NCBI GenBank assembly: GCA_947369165.1
Contig: CANBKJ010000002.1
Span: 1 to 64,000, forward strand
From: an uncultured Lachnoclostridium sp.
GTDB taxonomy: Bacteria; Bacillota; Clostridia; Lachnospirales; Lachnospiraceae
Length of the DNA: 64,000 nt
Reading direction: 5' to 3'
A model generated the notes under the pieces. It was not told where the DNA came from. It worked only from the letters and a program-made list of their open reading frames with translations, and searched no databases. Shown in pieces: positions 52,723 to 61,787 of the stretch (its first letter is position 1; every line of letters begins with the position of its first letter). A program made the position numbers and the translations under genes.

Positions 52723-53043
52723 ATGAGTTTTTCGATAATACCCATCCAGGATCTGGAGAATTATCTCAGAAGACCGGGAACAATTCTCATAGATTTACGG
52801 GAGGAAGAAGATTATGAACATGGCCATATAAAAGGTGCTAAAAATATACCTTATGAGCGCTGGCAGGTGGAAAAAGAAACCTGGACCCACAGATACGACA
52901 CCGTGGTGTTTTATTGTGAACGGGGGAATCAGAGTATGTATGCGGCGAGGGAAATGAACAAGAAGGGCTATTATGCCATCAGCATCGCCGGGGGATACCA
53001 GGGATATAAGGTATGGAAAAGAAAGGAAACGAATGCTGAATGA
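52723..53043 (+). CDS. Rhodanese-domain protein
   Basis: The product is 106 aa, a single rhodanese domain with ILIDLREEEDYEHGHIKGAKNIP and the active-site Cys in VFYCERGNQSM. It may carry persulfide sulfur. The ATG at 52723 is chosen because the domain starts there; its ribosome site is weak. The ~250 bp before it, GC-rich in part, hold a weak stem (AGGCCG...CGGCTT, ~52490-52515) and otherwise nothing I recognise. The stop overlaps the next gene start (ATGA). Confidence 0.85.
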   Translation: MSFSIIPIQDLENYLRRPGTILIDLREEEDYEHGHIKGAKNIPYERWQVEKETWTHRYDTVVFYCERGNQSMYAAREMNKKGYYAISIAGGYQGYKVWKRKETNAE

Positions 53044-54188
53044 AAAATAACACATATGAGCTGATCGCACCATGCCATTTTGGAATGGAAGCAGTGTTAA
53101 AACGGGAAATTCTGGATCTTGGCTATGAGATTTCGGCAGTGGATAATGGAAAAGTTACTTTTCGGGCAGATGCGGAGGGAATTTGCCGGGCTAATATTTT
53201 CCTGCGGACAACAGAACGGATTCTTTTGAAGGTGGCAGAATTTAAGGCATATACCTTTGATGAACTGTTTGAAAATATTAAGGCGCTGCCATGGGACAGA
53301 TACATCCCCAAAGATGGAAAATTCTGGGTAGCTAAAGCTTCCTCGGTAAACAGCCAGCTGTTCAGCCCATCAGATATTCAGCGCATTGTAAAAAAGGCAA
53401 TGGTAGAAAGTCTGAAACAGACTTATCGCCAGGAGTGGTTTGCGGAGGACGGGGCAGAATATCCTCTGCGTATCAGTATTCTAAAAAATGTTGTGACGGT
53501 GGGGCTTGATACGACAGGGACGTCTCTTCACAAGAGAGGTTACCGTAAGTATACAGCTCCCGCACCGGTGACGGAGACGCTGGCGGCAGCGCTGCTCCTT
53601 CTTTCGCCATGGAAAAAGGACCGGATTCTGGTGGATCCATTTTGTGGAAGTGGCACAATCCTCATTGAGGCAGCGATGATCGCCATGAATATGGCTCCAG
53701 GGATGAACCGGGAATTTACTGCCGAGGGCTGGACCAACCTCATTCCTAAAAAGGAGTGGTACTCAGTGGTAGAGGAAGCTTCTGATCTATTGGAAGAGGA
53801 AGCAGAGGTTAACATACAGGGCTACGATATCGACGGAGAAGTTTTGAAAATGGCAAGGGCAAATGCGGCACTTGCCGGTGTGGACAAGCAGATTCATTTT
53901 CAACAGAGAGACATCATTAATTTCAGTTCACCGAAAAAATATGGTTTTGTTATATCCAATCCACCCTATGGTGAGAGACTTTCATCTAAAAAGGAAATGG
54001 AGCTGTTATACCGTACTATTGGCAACATCATTCGAGAAAATGAGACTTGGTCTTTCTTCCTTCTGAGCGGTTTTGAGGAAGCGCAGAAGGCCATCGGAAA
54101 AAAAGCGACGAAAAACCGGAAGATCTATAACGGCATGATGAAGACCTACCTTTATCAGTACATGGGGACAAAGCCTCCAAGACGCTGA
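53040..54188 (+). CDS. THUMP-domain class I SAM-dependent rRNA methyltransferase (RlmL/YpsC type)
   Basis: The product is 382 aa. A THUMP domain (~45-155) is followed by a Rossmann methyltransferase domain with VDPFCGSGTILIEAA (SAM site), a second acidic strand (GYDIDGEVLKMA) and the N6/N2-type catalytic motif NPPYGERL. The family methylates guanine N2 in 23S rRNA. The 4-bp ATGA overlap couples it to the rhodanese gene. Confidence 0.93.
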   Translation: MKNNTYELIAPCHFGMEAVLKREILDLGYEISAVDNGKVTFRADAEGICRANIFLRTTERILLKVAEFKAYTFDELFENIKALPWDRYIPKDGKFWVAKASSVNSQLFSPSDIQRIVKKAMVESLKQTYRQEWFAEDGAEYPLRISILKNVVTVGLDTTGTSLHKRGYRKYTAPAPVTETLAAALLLLSPWKKDRILVDPFCGSGTILIEAAMIAMNMAPGMNREFTAEGWTNLIPKKEWYSVVEEASDLLEEEAEVNIQGYDIDGEVLKMARANAALAGVDKQIHFQQRDIINFSSPKKYGFVISNPPYGERLSSKKEMELLYRTIGNIIRENETWSFFLLSGFEEAQKAIGKKATKNRKIYNGMMKTYLYQYMGTKPPRR

Positions 54189-54279
54189 TTTATTCCTGCT
54201 CATTTTGATATGTAAATGTAAAAGTCGCTTGCTATTTTACGCTGTACCGATTATACTAAGAAAGAAGTGAGGAAATATT

Positions 54280-54864
54280 ATGGCAAAGAAACTTATATTT
54301 GCGACCAATAATCAGGGAAAAGTAAATGAGATCCGCCAGATTCTGGGAGAGGGTTATGACGTATATTCTCTCAAAGATTTGGACATACATACTGATATCG
54401 TGGAAGATGGAGCCAGTTTTGAAGAAAATGCTGTGATCAAAGCAAAGGCCATCTGTGAGGAGACAGGAGAGATGGTACTGGCGGATGATTCCGGTTTTGA
54501 GGTAGATTATCTGAATGGTGAACCTGGCATCTATTCTGCCAGATATCTGGGAGAAGAGACATCCTACGATATTAAAAATGCAGATCTGCTCCGCCGTTGC
54601 GAAGCGGCCGGAGAAGGTGAAAGGACGGCGCGGTTTGTGTGCGTGATCGCATGTGCTTACCCAGATGGAAGAGTCGATACCACCAGAGGGGTAATTGAAG
54701 GAGTACTGGCGCATGAGCCGAAGGGAACCAATGGATTTGGCTACGATCCGATCTTTTATCTGCCGGAGCGGGGCTGCACTACCGGGGAACTGGAGCCGGA
54801 GGAAAAGAACCGCATCAGCCACCGGGGGATCGCATTGAGAAAAATGGTAGAAAAATTAAAGTAG
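54280..54864 (+). CDS. rdgB: XTP/dITP diphosphatase (Ham1 family)
   Basis: The product is 194 aa, full length, with FATNNQGKVNEI, LADDSGFEVDYLNGEPGIYSARY and GTNGFGYDPIFYLPE. It removes non-canonical purine nucleotides. It begins a run of three related-strand genes with the phosphoesterase and the membrane protein downstream, at spacings of 59 and 47 bp. Confidence 0.96.
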   Translation: MAKKLIFATNNQGKVNEIRQILGEGYDVYSLKDLDIHTDIVEDGASFEENAVIKAKAICEETGEMVLADDSGFEVDYLNGEPGIYSARYLGEETSYDIKNADLLRRCEAAGEGERTARFVCVIACAYPDGRVDTTRGVIEGVLAHEPKGTNGFGYDPIFYLPERGCTTGELEPEEKNRISHRGIALRKMVEKLK

Positions 54865-54923
54865 TACTTGAAAAAAGTAGTATTTGTTGTACTGGCGGCA
54901 CCTTTATCGGGAGAATATATGAT

Positions 54924-55406
54924 ATGGCAAAATATCTAGTGTTCAGCGACTCACATGGAAGAGATGAGAAAATGCTGGACATCATTAAACAATATAAAGA
55001 AGCAGAGGGAGTTTTTTTCCTGGGAGACATAGAAAATCATGGAGACAGGCTGAGAAATTCCATTCCAGGACCTGTTTATATGGTCAGGGGAAATTGTGAC
55101 TGGTCTTCGGATGCGCCGGAGTTTCTTACGTTTCCGTTGCATGGCCACCGCATCGCCATGACTCATGGGCACAGACAGCACGTGGTTGGCGGAGTAAACA
55201 TCCTTAAGTATTGGGCGTTGGAACAGGAAGCGGATATCGTGATGTATGGTCACACCCATGTTCCTTTTGTGGAGCAGACCTCCCAACTGACGATTCTAAA
55301 TCCAGGCAGCATCTCCAAACCGAGACAGGGTGATGGCATACCTACTTATGCGGTAATTGATTTTGCAGAGGGTGGAGAAGTTCAGATTGAGATTTGTAAA
55401 GTATGA
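54924..55406 (+). CDS. YfcE-type metallophosphoesterase
   Basis: The product is 160 aa. Metal motifs FSDSHG, GDIENH, GNCDW and a distal GHTHVP identify a calcineurin-like phosphodiesterase of the YfcE/MJ0936 group. Its natural substrate is not known. It often lies beside rdgB in Clostridia, as here. Confidence 0.92.
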   Translation: MAKYLVFSDSHGRDEKMLDIIKQYKEAEGVFFLGDIENHGDRLRNSIPGPVYMVRGNCDWSSDAPEFLTFPLHGHRIAMTHGHRQHVVGGVNILKYWALEQEADIVMYGHTHVPFVEQTSQLTILNPGSISKPRQGDGIPTYAVIDFAEGGEVQIEICKV

Positions 55407-55453
55407 GATGCCGCTCTCACCGGCACTACCATAAAGGAAAGGATTAATATAAA

Positions 55454-55945
55454 ATGTTACAGTATTTGATTGTTTTTTTAGTATCTATGGTACCCATCGT
55501 TGAATTGAGGGGAGCGATTCCCATTGCAGCGACCTATATGGCGGCGGGATATGATATTTCTATGCCGATATCTTTTGTCGTAGCAGTGGTGGGAAATATG
55601 CTTCCGGTTCCTTTTATCTACCTCTTTGCCAGAAAACTGCTGGAATGGGGGGCGGACAAGCCGGTTATCGGAAAGTTCTTCACCTTTTGTCTGGAAAAAG
55701 GCGAAAAGGGAGGAAAGAAGCTTCAGGAAAAGGCTGGGAAAGGTCTTTTTGTGGCCCTTCTTCTGTTTGTGGGTATTCCTCTTCCAGGGACAGGTGCATG
55801 GACTGGTACTTTAGCAGCAAGTCTTCTGGATATGGATTTCAAGTCCAGTGCGTTAGCAGCTATGGGTGGAGTGCTTCTGGCGGGCGTGATTATGTATACG
55901 CTCAGTGTGGTGGCAGCAGGAACTTTTACGGCATTATTCCTCTAG
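55454..55945 (+). CDS. Small multidrug export family (COG2426) membrane protein
   Basis: The product is 163 aa with about five hydrophobic segments. The start (VSMVPIVELRGAIPIA) and middle (GIPLPGTGAWTGTLAAS) are signatures of the COG2426 putative small multidrug export proteins, which are related in fold to DedA/VTT families. Transport activity is a family annotation only. Confidence 0.88.
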   Translation: MLQYLIVFLVSMVPIVELRGAIPIAATYMAAGYDISMPISFVVAVVGNMLPVPFIYLFARKLLEWGADKPVIGKFFTFCLEKGEKGGKKLQEKAGKGLFVALLLFVGIPLPGTGAWTGTLAASLLDMDFKSSALAAMGGVLLAGVIMYTLSVVAAGTFTALFL

Positions 55946-56023
55946 AAAATTAAGTTAATTTTCCATGAAAAAACGGTCTTATGGAAAAAATAAATAAAAA
56001 AATAGAAAAAAGTCAAAAAAGGC

Positions 56024-56052
56024 TTGACAAATTTGTCTTGTCCTAATATAAT
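56024..56052 (+). promoter_or_regulatory. Promoter of the tRNA-Val/tRNA-Met unit
   Basis: TTGACA, 17-bp spacer, TATAAT, both perfect, ending 34 bp before tRNA-Val. Confidence 0.85.
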
Positions 56053-56086
56053 AATCAATGGCGCTGCTGATAAGCGAATGGCGTAT

Positions 56087-56159
56087 GGGATCTTAGCTCA
56101 GCTGGGAGAGCATCTGCCTTACAAGCAGAGGGTCACAGGTTCGAGCCCTGTAGGTCCCA
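56087..56159 (+). tRNA. tRNA-Val (anticodon TAC)
   Basis: 73 nt. Acceptor GGGATCT paired with AGGTCCC (one G-U pair), D-arm TAGCTCAGCTGGGAGAGC, anticodon stem CTGCC/[AG]GCAG with loop CTTACAA giving TAC, T-arm ACAGGTTCGAGCCCTGT, discriminator A. Confidence 0.95.
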
Positions 56160-56212
56160 TTTATTTTCTTATTTTGTGGCAGCTTAATATAAAGCCATTT
56201 TATATGGCATAT

Positions 56213-56286
56213 GGCGGGATAGCTCAGTTGGCAAGAGCACACGGTTCATACCCGTGGTGTCGGGGGTTCAAATCCCTTTCCCGCTA
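56213..56286 (+). tRNA. tRNA-Met, elongator (anticodon CAT)
   Basis: 74 nt. Acceptor GGCGGGA/TCCCGCT, anticodon stem CACGG/CCGTG with loop TTCATAC giving CAT, T-arm GGGGGTTCAAATCCCTT. The lack of three G-C pairs at the anticodon stem base argues against the initiator; tRNA-Ile2 (lysidine) is the other alternative but the body fits elongator Met. Confidence 0.92.
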
Positions 56287-56291
56287 CTTGT

Positions 56292-56318
56292 AAGCCTTGA
56301 TTATTCAAGGCTTTTTTT
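56292..56318 (+). terminator. Terminator after the tRNA-Val/tRNA-Met unit
   Basis: AAGCCTTGA-ttat-TCAAGGCTT, a 9-bp perfect stem, followed by a run of T. Confidence 0.92.
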
Positions 56319-56339
56319 GCGCGAAGGCTACAAGCCGTG

Positions 56340-56449
56340 TGTCAGAAAATACCATCTACTTGTTGTGAGCTTGCTCACATAAAAGTAGATGAGTGTTTTC
56401 TGACATAGGGCGCCAGCCCGCGATTCTTCGCTGCGGAGCAGCGAAGAAT
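56340..56449. repeat. Two large hairpins upstream of ispF
   Basis: A 66-bp imperfect inverted repeat (56340-56405) has outer arms TGTCAGAAAA/TTTTCTGACA, middle arms ATCTACTT/AAGTAGAT and inner arms GTGAGC/GCTCAC. It is followed by a perfect 12-bp stem ATTCTTCGCTGC/GCAGCGAAGAAT with a GGA loop (56423-56449). Neither has a T run. They may be the leader of ispF or a small repetitive element; I see no terminal duplication. Confidence 0.75.
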
Positions 56450-56507
56450 GCACGGCGAGTGAAAGAAGGGCGAACGGGGAAGTTCTCAGTAAAAAGGAGG
56501 TCATCTT

Positions 56508-56984
56508 ATGCGGATTGGCACAGGATATGATGTACACAGGCTGGTTAAGGGTAGAGGTCTGATACTTGGTGGGGTAAAGATCGATCATGAATATGGACTG
56601 CTTGGTCATTCTGACGCAGATGTATTGGTACATGCCATCATGGATGCTCTTCTGGGAGCAGCGGCTTTGGGAGACATAGGAAAGCATTTTCCCGATACAG
56701 AGCAAATCTATCGGGGGATCTCCAGTATCTCCCTGCTGGAGCATGTGGCGGGGCTGCTAAAGGAAAATGGATACTCCGTAGGGAATATCGATTCTGTCAT
56801 TATCGCCCAAAGTCCTAAAATGGCACCACATATAGAGAATATGCGAGAAAATATAGCCAGAGCGCTCTCTATAGAGCTTGGTCAGATCAGTATAAAGGCG
56901 ACAACAGAAGAAGGGCTCGGGTTCACGGGAGCTGGGGAAGGGATATCTTCTCATGCGGTGTGCATATTAAACAACAATGTCTGA
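56508..56984 (+). CDS. ispF: 2-C-methyl-D-erythritol 2,4-cyclodiphosphate synthase
   Basis: The product is 158 aa, full length: GTGYDVHRL with the metal ligands Asp and His, [29 protein letters not shown] and the C-terminal [15 protein letters not shown]. It makes the cyclic diphosphate of the non-mevalonate isoprenoid pathway in the cytoplasm. AAAGGAGG precedes the ATG. Confidence 0.97.
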   Translation: MRIGTGYDVHRLVKGRGLILGGVKIDHEYGLLGHSDADVLVHAIMDALLGAAALGDIGKHFPDTEQIYRGISSISLLEHVAGLLKENGYSVGNIDSVIIAQSPKMAPHIENMRENIARALSIELGQISIKATTEEGLGFTGAGEGISSHAVCILNNNV

Positions 56985-57043
56985 CTTGGTGCCATTGAGC
57001 TAGTCAGGCGATGCCATCGATAGAAAGAGAGGGATTCTCTGGA

Positions 57044-57904
57044 ATGAACCATCGGGAACTTTGGAAAGAAATATTTGGTGATACGGACAAATATATCGAT
57101 TATTATTTTAAAGAAAAGGCGAAAAAAAGTAAAATTTATTCCATATATGAGAGTGACGAATTGGTGAGTATGGCGTTTTTTACGCCTTATGAGATGGTCT
57201 GCCGGGGGGAGCTCTGCTCCTGTCCCTATATTGTAGGCGTGGCGACCAGGGAAGAAAGCCGTGGCCGGGGACACATGAGAACAAATATCGAACAGGGGCT
57301 GGGTGAATTTCGGGAGGCTGGAGCCCGACTTGCTTTTCTCAGTCCGGCGGATGAGAAGATTTATCGGCCTCTTGGGTTTTTGCCAGTATATTACCATGAG
57401 CGAATTGAGGTGTATGGGCATAAAAAGAAGTGGTATGAGGTGGTGTCTTTGTCTCAGATGGACAAGGAAAAAATGAAGGAGATGGAGAAATTTTGCTGTG
57501 ATCTTTTGACTGCTTCTGACCTGGATCTCTACATGTATCACAGCACAAAATATTTGTCACAGCTTCATAAGGAAATGAAGGCTTTGGAAGGTGAAGTGGT
57601 TGCCTTATGGGAAGGTGAGAGAATTTGCGGCGTGGCAGCTTACACCCGGGAAGAAGATGTTTATGAGGTGACAGAAGTGATCTGTGATCCCAAAGATGGC
57701 AGAAAGGTCATGGAATCACTATGTGCTTATCTGGATGAAGAGGAGACCAAAAAAGTTACCATTTTGGACGGATATTTTCTGGGAGAGGTGTCTGGTGAGG
57801 GAATCCAAATTATGCAGTCGAACAAACCGTATATCATGGTAAAGCCGCTGAATATGAAAGAAGAAGTAACCGGATTACGTGTATATATAAACGACATTAC
57901 CTGA
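57044..57904 (+). CDS. GNAT-family N-acetyltransferase (Eis-like layout)
   Basis: The product is 286 aa. The first ~130 residues hold a GNAT core (ELVSMAFFTPYEM, VGVATREESRGRGHMRTNI with the acetyl-CoA loop, FLSPADEKIYRPLGF), and a second acyltransferase-like half follows (~150-286), as in enhanced-intracellular-survival type proteins. Substrate unknown. ATG 57044 gives the usual family start and lies ten bases after GAGAGGG; ATG 57011 has no good site. Confidence 0.85.
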   Translation: MNHRELWKEIFGDTDKYIDYYFKEKAKKSKIYSIYESDELVSMAFFTPYEMVCRGELCSCPYIVGVATREESRGRGHMRTNIEQGLGEFREAGARLAFLSPADEKIYRPLGFLPVYYHERIEVYGHKKKWYEVVSLSQMDKEKMKEMEKFCCDLLTASDLDLYMYHSTKYLSQLHKEMKALEGEVVALWEGERICGVAAYTREEDVYEVTEVICDPKDGRKVMESLCAYLDEEETKKVTILDGYFLGEVSGEGIQIMQSNKPYIMVKPLNMKEEVTGLRVYINDIT

Positions 57905-57921
57905 ATGTGAAGGAGAAGAAA

Positions 57922-58680
57922 ATGGAAGATGAGAGCAGATTAGAGGGGCGTCACAGCGTATTAGAGGCATTTCGCGCGGGAAAGCTGATCGAAAAGCTGT
58001 TTGTGCTCAAAGGATGTAAGGACGGTCCGGTGCTGAGCATATTGAGGGAGGCAAAAAAAGCAGGAACCCTGGTAGATTTTGTTCCGAAAGAGCGCCTGGA
58101 CCATATGAGTGAAACCGGGAAGCATCAAGGGGTGGTGGCCGTTCTGTCGGCATTTCATTACAGTACTGTAGAAGATATGTTTGAGCTGGCAGAGCAGAGA
58201 GGAGAGGAGCCTTTTATTTTTCTGCTGGATGGTATTGAGGATCCCCATAACCTGGGAGCTATTATCCGTACCGCCAACCTGGCAGGGGCACATGGAGTGA
58301 TTATCCCGAAGCGCCGGGCGGTGGGACTGACTGCCACGGTGGTGAAAGCATCTGCCGGAGCGATCCATTATACCCCGGTGGCAAAGGTGACAAATCTTTC
58401 TGCCGAGATGGAGCAGCTCAAGGAAAAGGGAATGTGGTTTGTGTGCGCGGATATGGAAGGAGAGATCATGTACCACCAGAATCTGAAAGGCTCTATTGGC
58501 CTGGTGATTGGGAATGAAGGTTCTGGGGTGTCGAGGCTGGTGAATGAGCACTGCGATTTTAAGTCAGCGATCCCCATGTCAGGAGATATCGATTCCCTGA
58601 ATGCCTCTGTGGCGGCAGGAGTTCTTGCATTTGAGATTTTAAGACAAAGGAAATATGCAAATATAACGAATATTAAGTAA
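57922..58680 (+). CDS. rlmB: 23S rRNA (guanosine-2'-O-)-methyltransferase, TrmH/SpoU family
   Basis: The product is 252 aa. N-terminal substrate-binding domain (EGRHSVLEAFRAGK...), then the SPOUT knot with LDGIEDPHNLGAIIRTA, GLVIGNEGSGVSRLV and IPMSGDIDSLNASVAAG. These are RlmB-type motifs, methylating G2251 (E. coli numbering) in 23S rRNA. It lies 17 bp after the GNAT gene and ~45 bp before sigH, a conserved pairing in Firmicutes. Confidence 0.93.
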   Translation: MEDESRLEGRHSVLEAFRAGKLIEKLFVLKGCKDGPVLSILREAKKAGTLVDFVPKERLDHMSETGKHQGVVAVLSAFHYSTVEDMFELAEQRGEEPFIFLLDGIEDPHNLGAIIRTANLAGAHGVIIPKRRAVGLTATVVKASAGAIHYTPVAKVTNLSAEMEQLKEKGMWFVCADMEGEIMYHQNLKGSIGLVIGNEGSGVSRLVNEHCDFKSAIPMSGDIDSLNASVAAGVLAFEILRQRKYANITNIK

Positions 58681-58724
58681 TTAACTTAATGTCTGTTGTA
58701 TTTACTGAGGGGAAAGGGAAATGT

Positions 58725-59339
58725 ATGGCAGAGCGGTATGATGATTTGACTGATGAGGAAATCATATTTCAAATCCGGCAGGGGGACAATTCTGGTGTAG
58801 ATTATCTCATGGAAAAATATAAAAATCTGGTGCGCAAAAAGGCAAGGGCGCTTTACTTGATCGGTGGCGACAGTGACGATCTGATCCAGGAGGGGATGAT
58901 CGGGCTGTTTAAGGCGATTCGTGATTATCAGCGGGAAAAAGAAAATTCTTTTTATGGATTTGCTAATCTATGTGTCGAGCGGCAGCTGTATAATGCAGTA
59001 AAGGGAGCAAACCGGCTCAAGAACTCGCCCCTGAATTCCTATGTTTCTCTGGATGTCCCGGTGGGAGGTGCCGGAACCGAGGAGACAGGACAAACTCTGG
59101 GGGAAACTTTGGAGAAAAATGGAATATCCAATCCTGAAGATATTATGATCGACAGGGAAAGGGTGGGCAAGATCGAGGCATACATTCAGAACCAACTGAG
59201 CCAGTTCGAGCAAAATGTGGTAAATTTATACATTGAGGGCATGAATTATCAGCAGATTGCAGAGCGTTTGGGACGTACACCAAAGTCGATCGATAATGCT
59301 CTTCAGCGCATTAAGAAAAAATTAGGTGAATTGTGTTGA
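58725..59339 (+). CDS. sigH: RNA polymerase sigma-H factor
   Basis: The product is 204 aa. Sigma region 2 (DLTDEEIIFQIRQGDNSGVDYLMEKYKNLVRKKAR, then GGDSDDLIQEGMIGLFKAI) and region 4 (LSQFEQNVVNLYIEGMNYQQIAERLGRTPKSIDNALQRIKKK) are close to those of sporulation SigH. In sporulating relatives it directs early sporulation and competence genes; whether this organism sporulates cannot be read from the window. ATG 58725 follows GAGGGGAAAGGG. Confidence 0.94.
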   Translation: MAERYDDLTDEEIIFQIRQGDNSGVDYLMEKYKNLVRKKARALYLIGGDSDDLIQEGMIGLFKAIRDYQREKENSFYGFANLCVERQLYNAVKGANRLKNSPLNSYVSLDVPVGGAGTEETGQTLGETLEKNGISNPEDIMIDRERVGKIEAYIQNQLSQFEQNVVNLYIEGMNYQQIAERLGRTPKSIDNALQRIKKKLGELC

Positions 59340-59346
59340 TTACCTG

Positions 59347-59375
59347 TTGACATAATCATATTACTCTGCTACAAT
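59347..59375 (+). promoter_or_regulatory. Promoter of tRNA-Thr
   Basis: TTGACA, 17-bp spacer, TACAAT, beginning 8 bp after the sigH stop. Confidence 0.8.
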
Positions 59376-59401
59376 AATGCGTGGGTTAAAAATTAATCTA
59401 A

Positions 59402-59474
59402 GCTGGCGTGGCACAGTCGGTAGCGCACTTCATTGGTAGTGAAGAGGTCACGGGTTCGATTCCCGTCGCTAGCT
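59402..59474 (+). tRNA. tRNA-Thr (anticodon GGT)
   Basis: 73 nt. Acceptor GCTGGCG/CGCTAGC (one G-U pair), discriminator T, anticodon stem CTTCA/TGAAG with loop TTGGTAG giving GGT, T-arm ACGGGTTCGATTCCCGT. The D-stem (GCAC/GCGC) has one A-C mismatch. CCA is not encoded. Confidence 0.92.
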
Positions 59475-59507
59475 TTATAAAATTATAAGTTGTGAAAGAT
59501 AGGAAAA

Positions 59508-59544
59508 GAGGAGACGTGAGTTAGCTCATGGGATTCTCTTTTTT
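59508..59544 (+). terminator. Probable terminator after tRNA-Thr
   Basis: An imperfect stem (AGAGGAGAC-GTGAG / CTCAT-GGGATTCTCT) is followed by TTTTTT. Beyond it a further hairpin (ATTGGGGG 59575 / CTCCCAAT 59597) lies in the leader of the P-type ATPase gene. Confidence 0.55.
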
Positions 59545-59647
59545 CAATTTACAGGACATAAACCTTAGGTATCAATTGGGGGTAATCTGCCTTTTGCTCC
59601 CAATATAACAAGGATAGAACATCGCGGAGAGCACGTAGGAGGGAGTT

Positions 59648-61783
59648 ATGGACGCTTCAAGAAGCAGAGGGGAGATTATCGCCTCCCACACCTTTACTTA
59701 TTTTAATTTTCTGAATCTTGTACTTGCGGGTTTGATCCTCTTTTCAGGCCAGTATAAAAATATGCTGTTTATGGGGATCGTCATTACCAATGCCCTGATT
59801 GGAATCATCCAGGAAATAAAAGTAAAGAAACTGGTGGATGCGCTGTCTGTAGTAACTGCCACAAAGGCTAAACTTGTGCTGGGGGAGGAGATTCGTGAAG
59901 TTCCGATTGAAAGCCTGAAGAAAGGAGACACGATCCAGATATCTATAGGCGACCAGATCCCGGTGGATTGTGTGACCAGAGAATCTCAGGGATTAGAGGT
60001 AAATGAGTCCCTTCTCACCGGTGAATCACTGGCAGTTTTGAAAAAAGGCGGCGATATACTATATTCAGGAAGTACAGCAGTGGCAGGTACGGCGGCGGCA
60101 GAAGTGATTCATGTAGGTGAAGATAATTATGCGACTCAGCTTGTAAAAAAAGCAAAGACAAAAAGGCGGGCTACTTCTGAGATGCAGATCGCCATCAAAA
60201 AGATTATAAAATATGTTGGCTACGCCATCGTGCCCATCGGAACGGTATTGTTTGTTATCCAGCGGCAGGTGGCAGGAAATGATATATCCGATTCCCTGGT
60301 GAACACTGTGGCAGGAGTACTTGGAATGATTCCGGAGGGCCTGGTACTTCTGACCAGTATATCTTTCATTCTTGGTGTGGGAAGGCTGGCGAAGAAGAAT
60401 GCCCTGGTTCAGGAGATGGAGGCCATCGAGGCGCTGGCAAGAGTGGATGTGCTCTGCCTTGATAAGACAGGTACGATCACCACCGGAGAACTCCTGGTAG
60501 AAAAGGTGCTACCAGGAGAAGGCGCAGAAGAAAAGGAAGTGTATTCTGCCATGGAAAGTCTCTCCTACGCTTTTGAGGAGACCAACAGCACCACAGAGGC
60601 ACTGAGGAATCATTTTAAAAATACGGGGAGACTGGAAGTCATAGATAAGATTCCATTTAGTTCAGAAAGAAAGTATATGGGAATCACGGTGAGGTGCGCA
60701 GAGGGAAAAAGAAAGTATTTTCTTGGGGCGCCAGAATATCTCACAGAGGAAAGACAGTCGCTGGAACAGGCGGAGCAGTTCGCTTCAGAGGGGATGCGGG
60801 TTCTGCTGCTGGCAGATGAAAAAAGACAACCCCTTGCACTTATCGTCCTGGCAGATGTAATAAAAGGGGACGCCCCGGAGACATTTCATTTTTTCCGGGA
60901 GAAAGGTGTGAATATCAAAATTTTGTCGGGTGATAATCCATTGACGGTATCTGTTGTGGCGAAGCGGGCAGGGCTTGACGGGGCAGAAAGATATGTGGAT
61001 GCAAGGGAACTGCCGGAACAACCGGAGCAGCTTCGGAAAGAAATCAATAAGTATCAGGTGTTTGGCAGAGTATCTCCGGAGAAAAAACAATGTATCGTAA
61101 AAGCTCTTGAGGCAGAAGGAAATGTGACAGGAATGGTGGGAGACGGCGTCAATGATGTTCTGGCGCTGAAGGATGCGGATTGCGGGATCGCCATGGCCTC
61201 CGGCAGCGATGCGGCAAAGCAGAGCGCTCATATCGTACTTCTGGATTCGGATTTTTCCTCTATGAAAGAAATCGTAAATGAAGGAAGGACGATCATATCC
61301 AATATAGAAAGAGTTAGTGCATTATATTTGACCAAGACATTATATTCTATTTTATTATGTGTGTTTTTTATTATTATCGGAAAAACGTATCCCTTCATAC
61401 CGATCCAGCTCAGTCTGATCGGCGCGACATCCATCGGCATTCCCAGTTTTGTGCTGGCACTGGAGCGCCATGAGGATACGATTCCCAGAGGTTTTTTGAA
61501 AAATGTCCTGCGAATATCACTGCCGGCAGCAGTTACTTTGACCGGAGGCCTGGTGGTTATCGCATTTTTCAGCCATCTATTTCATATGGGCGAGGTGGCA
61601 GTCTCCACATGCAATCTATTGGCTGGCGGTTTTGTGAGTTTCGCTGTGCTCCTGGTGGTCTGCATGCCGATGAGCAGAATGCGCTTTGGTCTCTGTGTGA
61701 CGGTGATCGGCTTATTTTGTGGGGCTGTGCTCCTGTTTCCGCATTTTTTCAATGTCATATCCATCTTTGAATTATTGTTCTGA
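59648..61783 (+). CDS. P-type cation-transporting ATPase (CtpE-like)
   Basis: The product is 711 aa. Actuator motif LLTGESLAV, M4 motif MIPEGLVLLTS, phosphorylation site CLDKTGTITTGE, then KYMGITV (N-domain), ILSGDNPLTV and MVGDGVNDVLALKDAD. About eight to ten membrane helices. The PEGL motif and overall plan resemble CtpE-type and related ATPases with possible Ca or other cation specificity; the ion cannot be read. It starts at the SRSRGEII segment that comes before M1, so it lacks the ~30-50-residue N-terminal extension common in relatives. The AGGAGGGAG site supports this ATG. Confidence 0.9.
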   Translation: MDASRSRGEIIASHTFTYFNFLNLVLAGLILFSGQYKNMLFMGIVITNALIGIIQEIKVKKLVDALSVVTATKAKLVLGEEIREVPIESLKKGDTIQISIGDQIPVDCVTRESQGLEVNESLLTGESLAVLKKGGDILYSGSTAVAGTAAAEVIHVGEDNYATQLVKKAKTKRRATSEMQIAIKKIIKYVGYAIVPIGTVLFVIQRQVAGNDISDSLVNTVAGVLGMIPEGLVLLTSISFILGVGRLAKKNALVQEMEAIEALARVDVLCLDKTGTITTGELLVEKVLPGEGAEEKEVYSAMESLSYAFEETNSTTEALRNHFKNTGRLEVIDKIPFSSERKYMGITVRCAEGKRKYFLGAPEYLTEERQSLEQAEQFASEGMRVLLLADEKRQPLALIVLADVIKGDAPETFHFFREKGVNIKILSGDNPLTVSVVAKRAGLDGAERYVDARELPEQPEQLRKEINKYQVFGRVSPEKKQCIVKALEAEGNVTGMVGDGVNDVLALKDADCGIAMASGSDAAKQSAHIVLLDSDFSSMKEIVNEGRTIISNIERVSALYLTKTLYSILLCVFFIIIGKTYPFIPIQLSLIGATSIGIPSFVLALERHEDTIPRGFLKNVLRISLPAAVTLTGGLVVIAFFSHLFHMGEVAVSTCNLLAGGFVSFAVLLVVCMPMSRMRFGLCVTVIGLFCGAVLLFPHFFNVISIFELLF

Positions 61784-61787
61784 AGGA

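Noticed and set aside
56213..56286. Initiator tRNA-fMet
   Set aside because: The anticodon stem lacks the three consecutive G-C pairs of initiators and the body matches elongator tRNA-Met.
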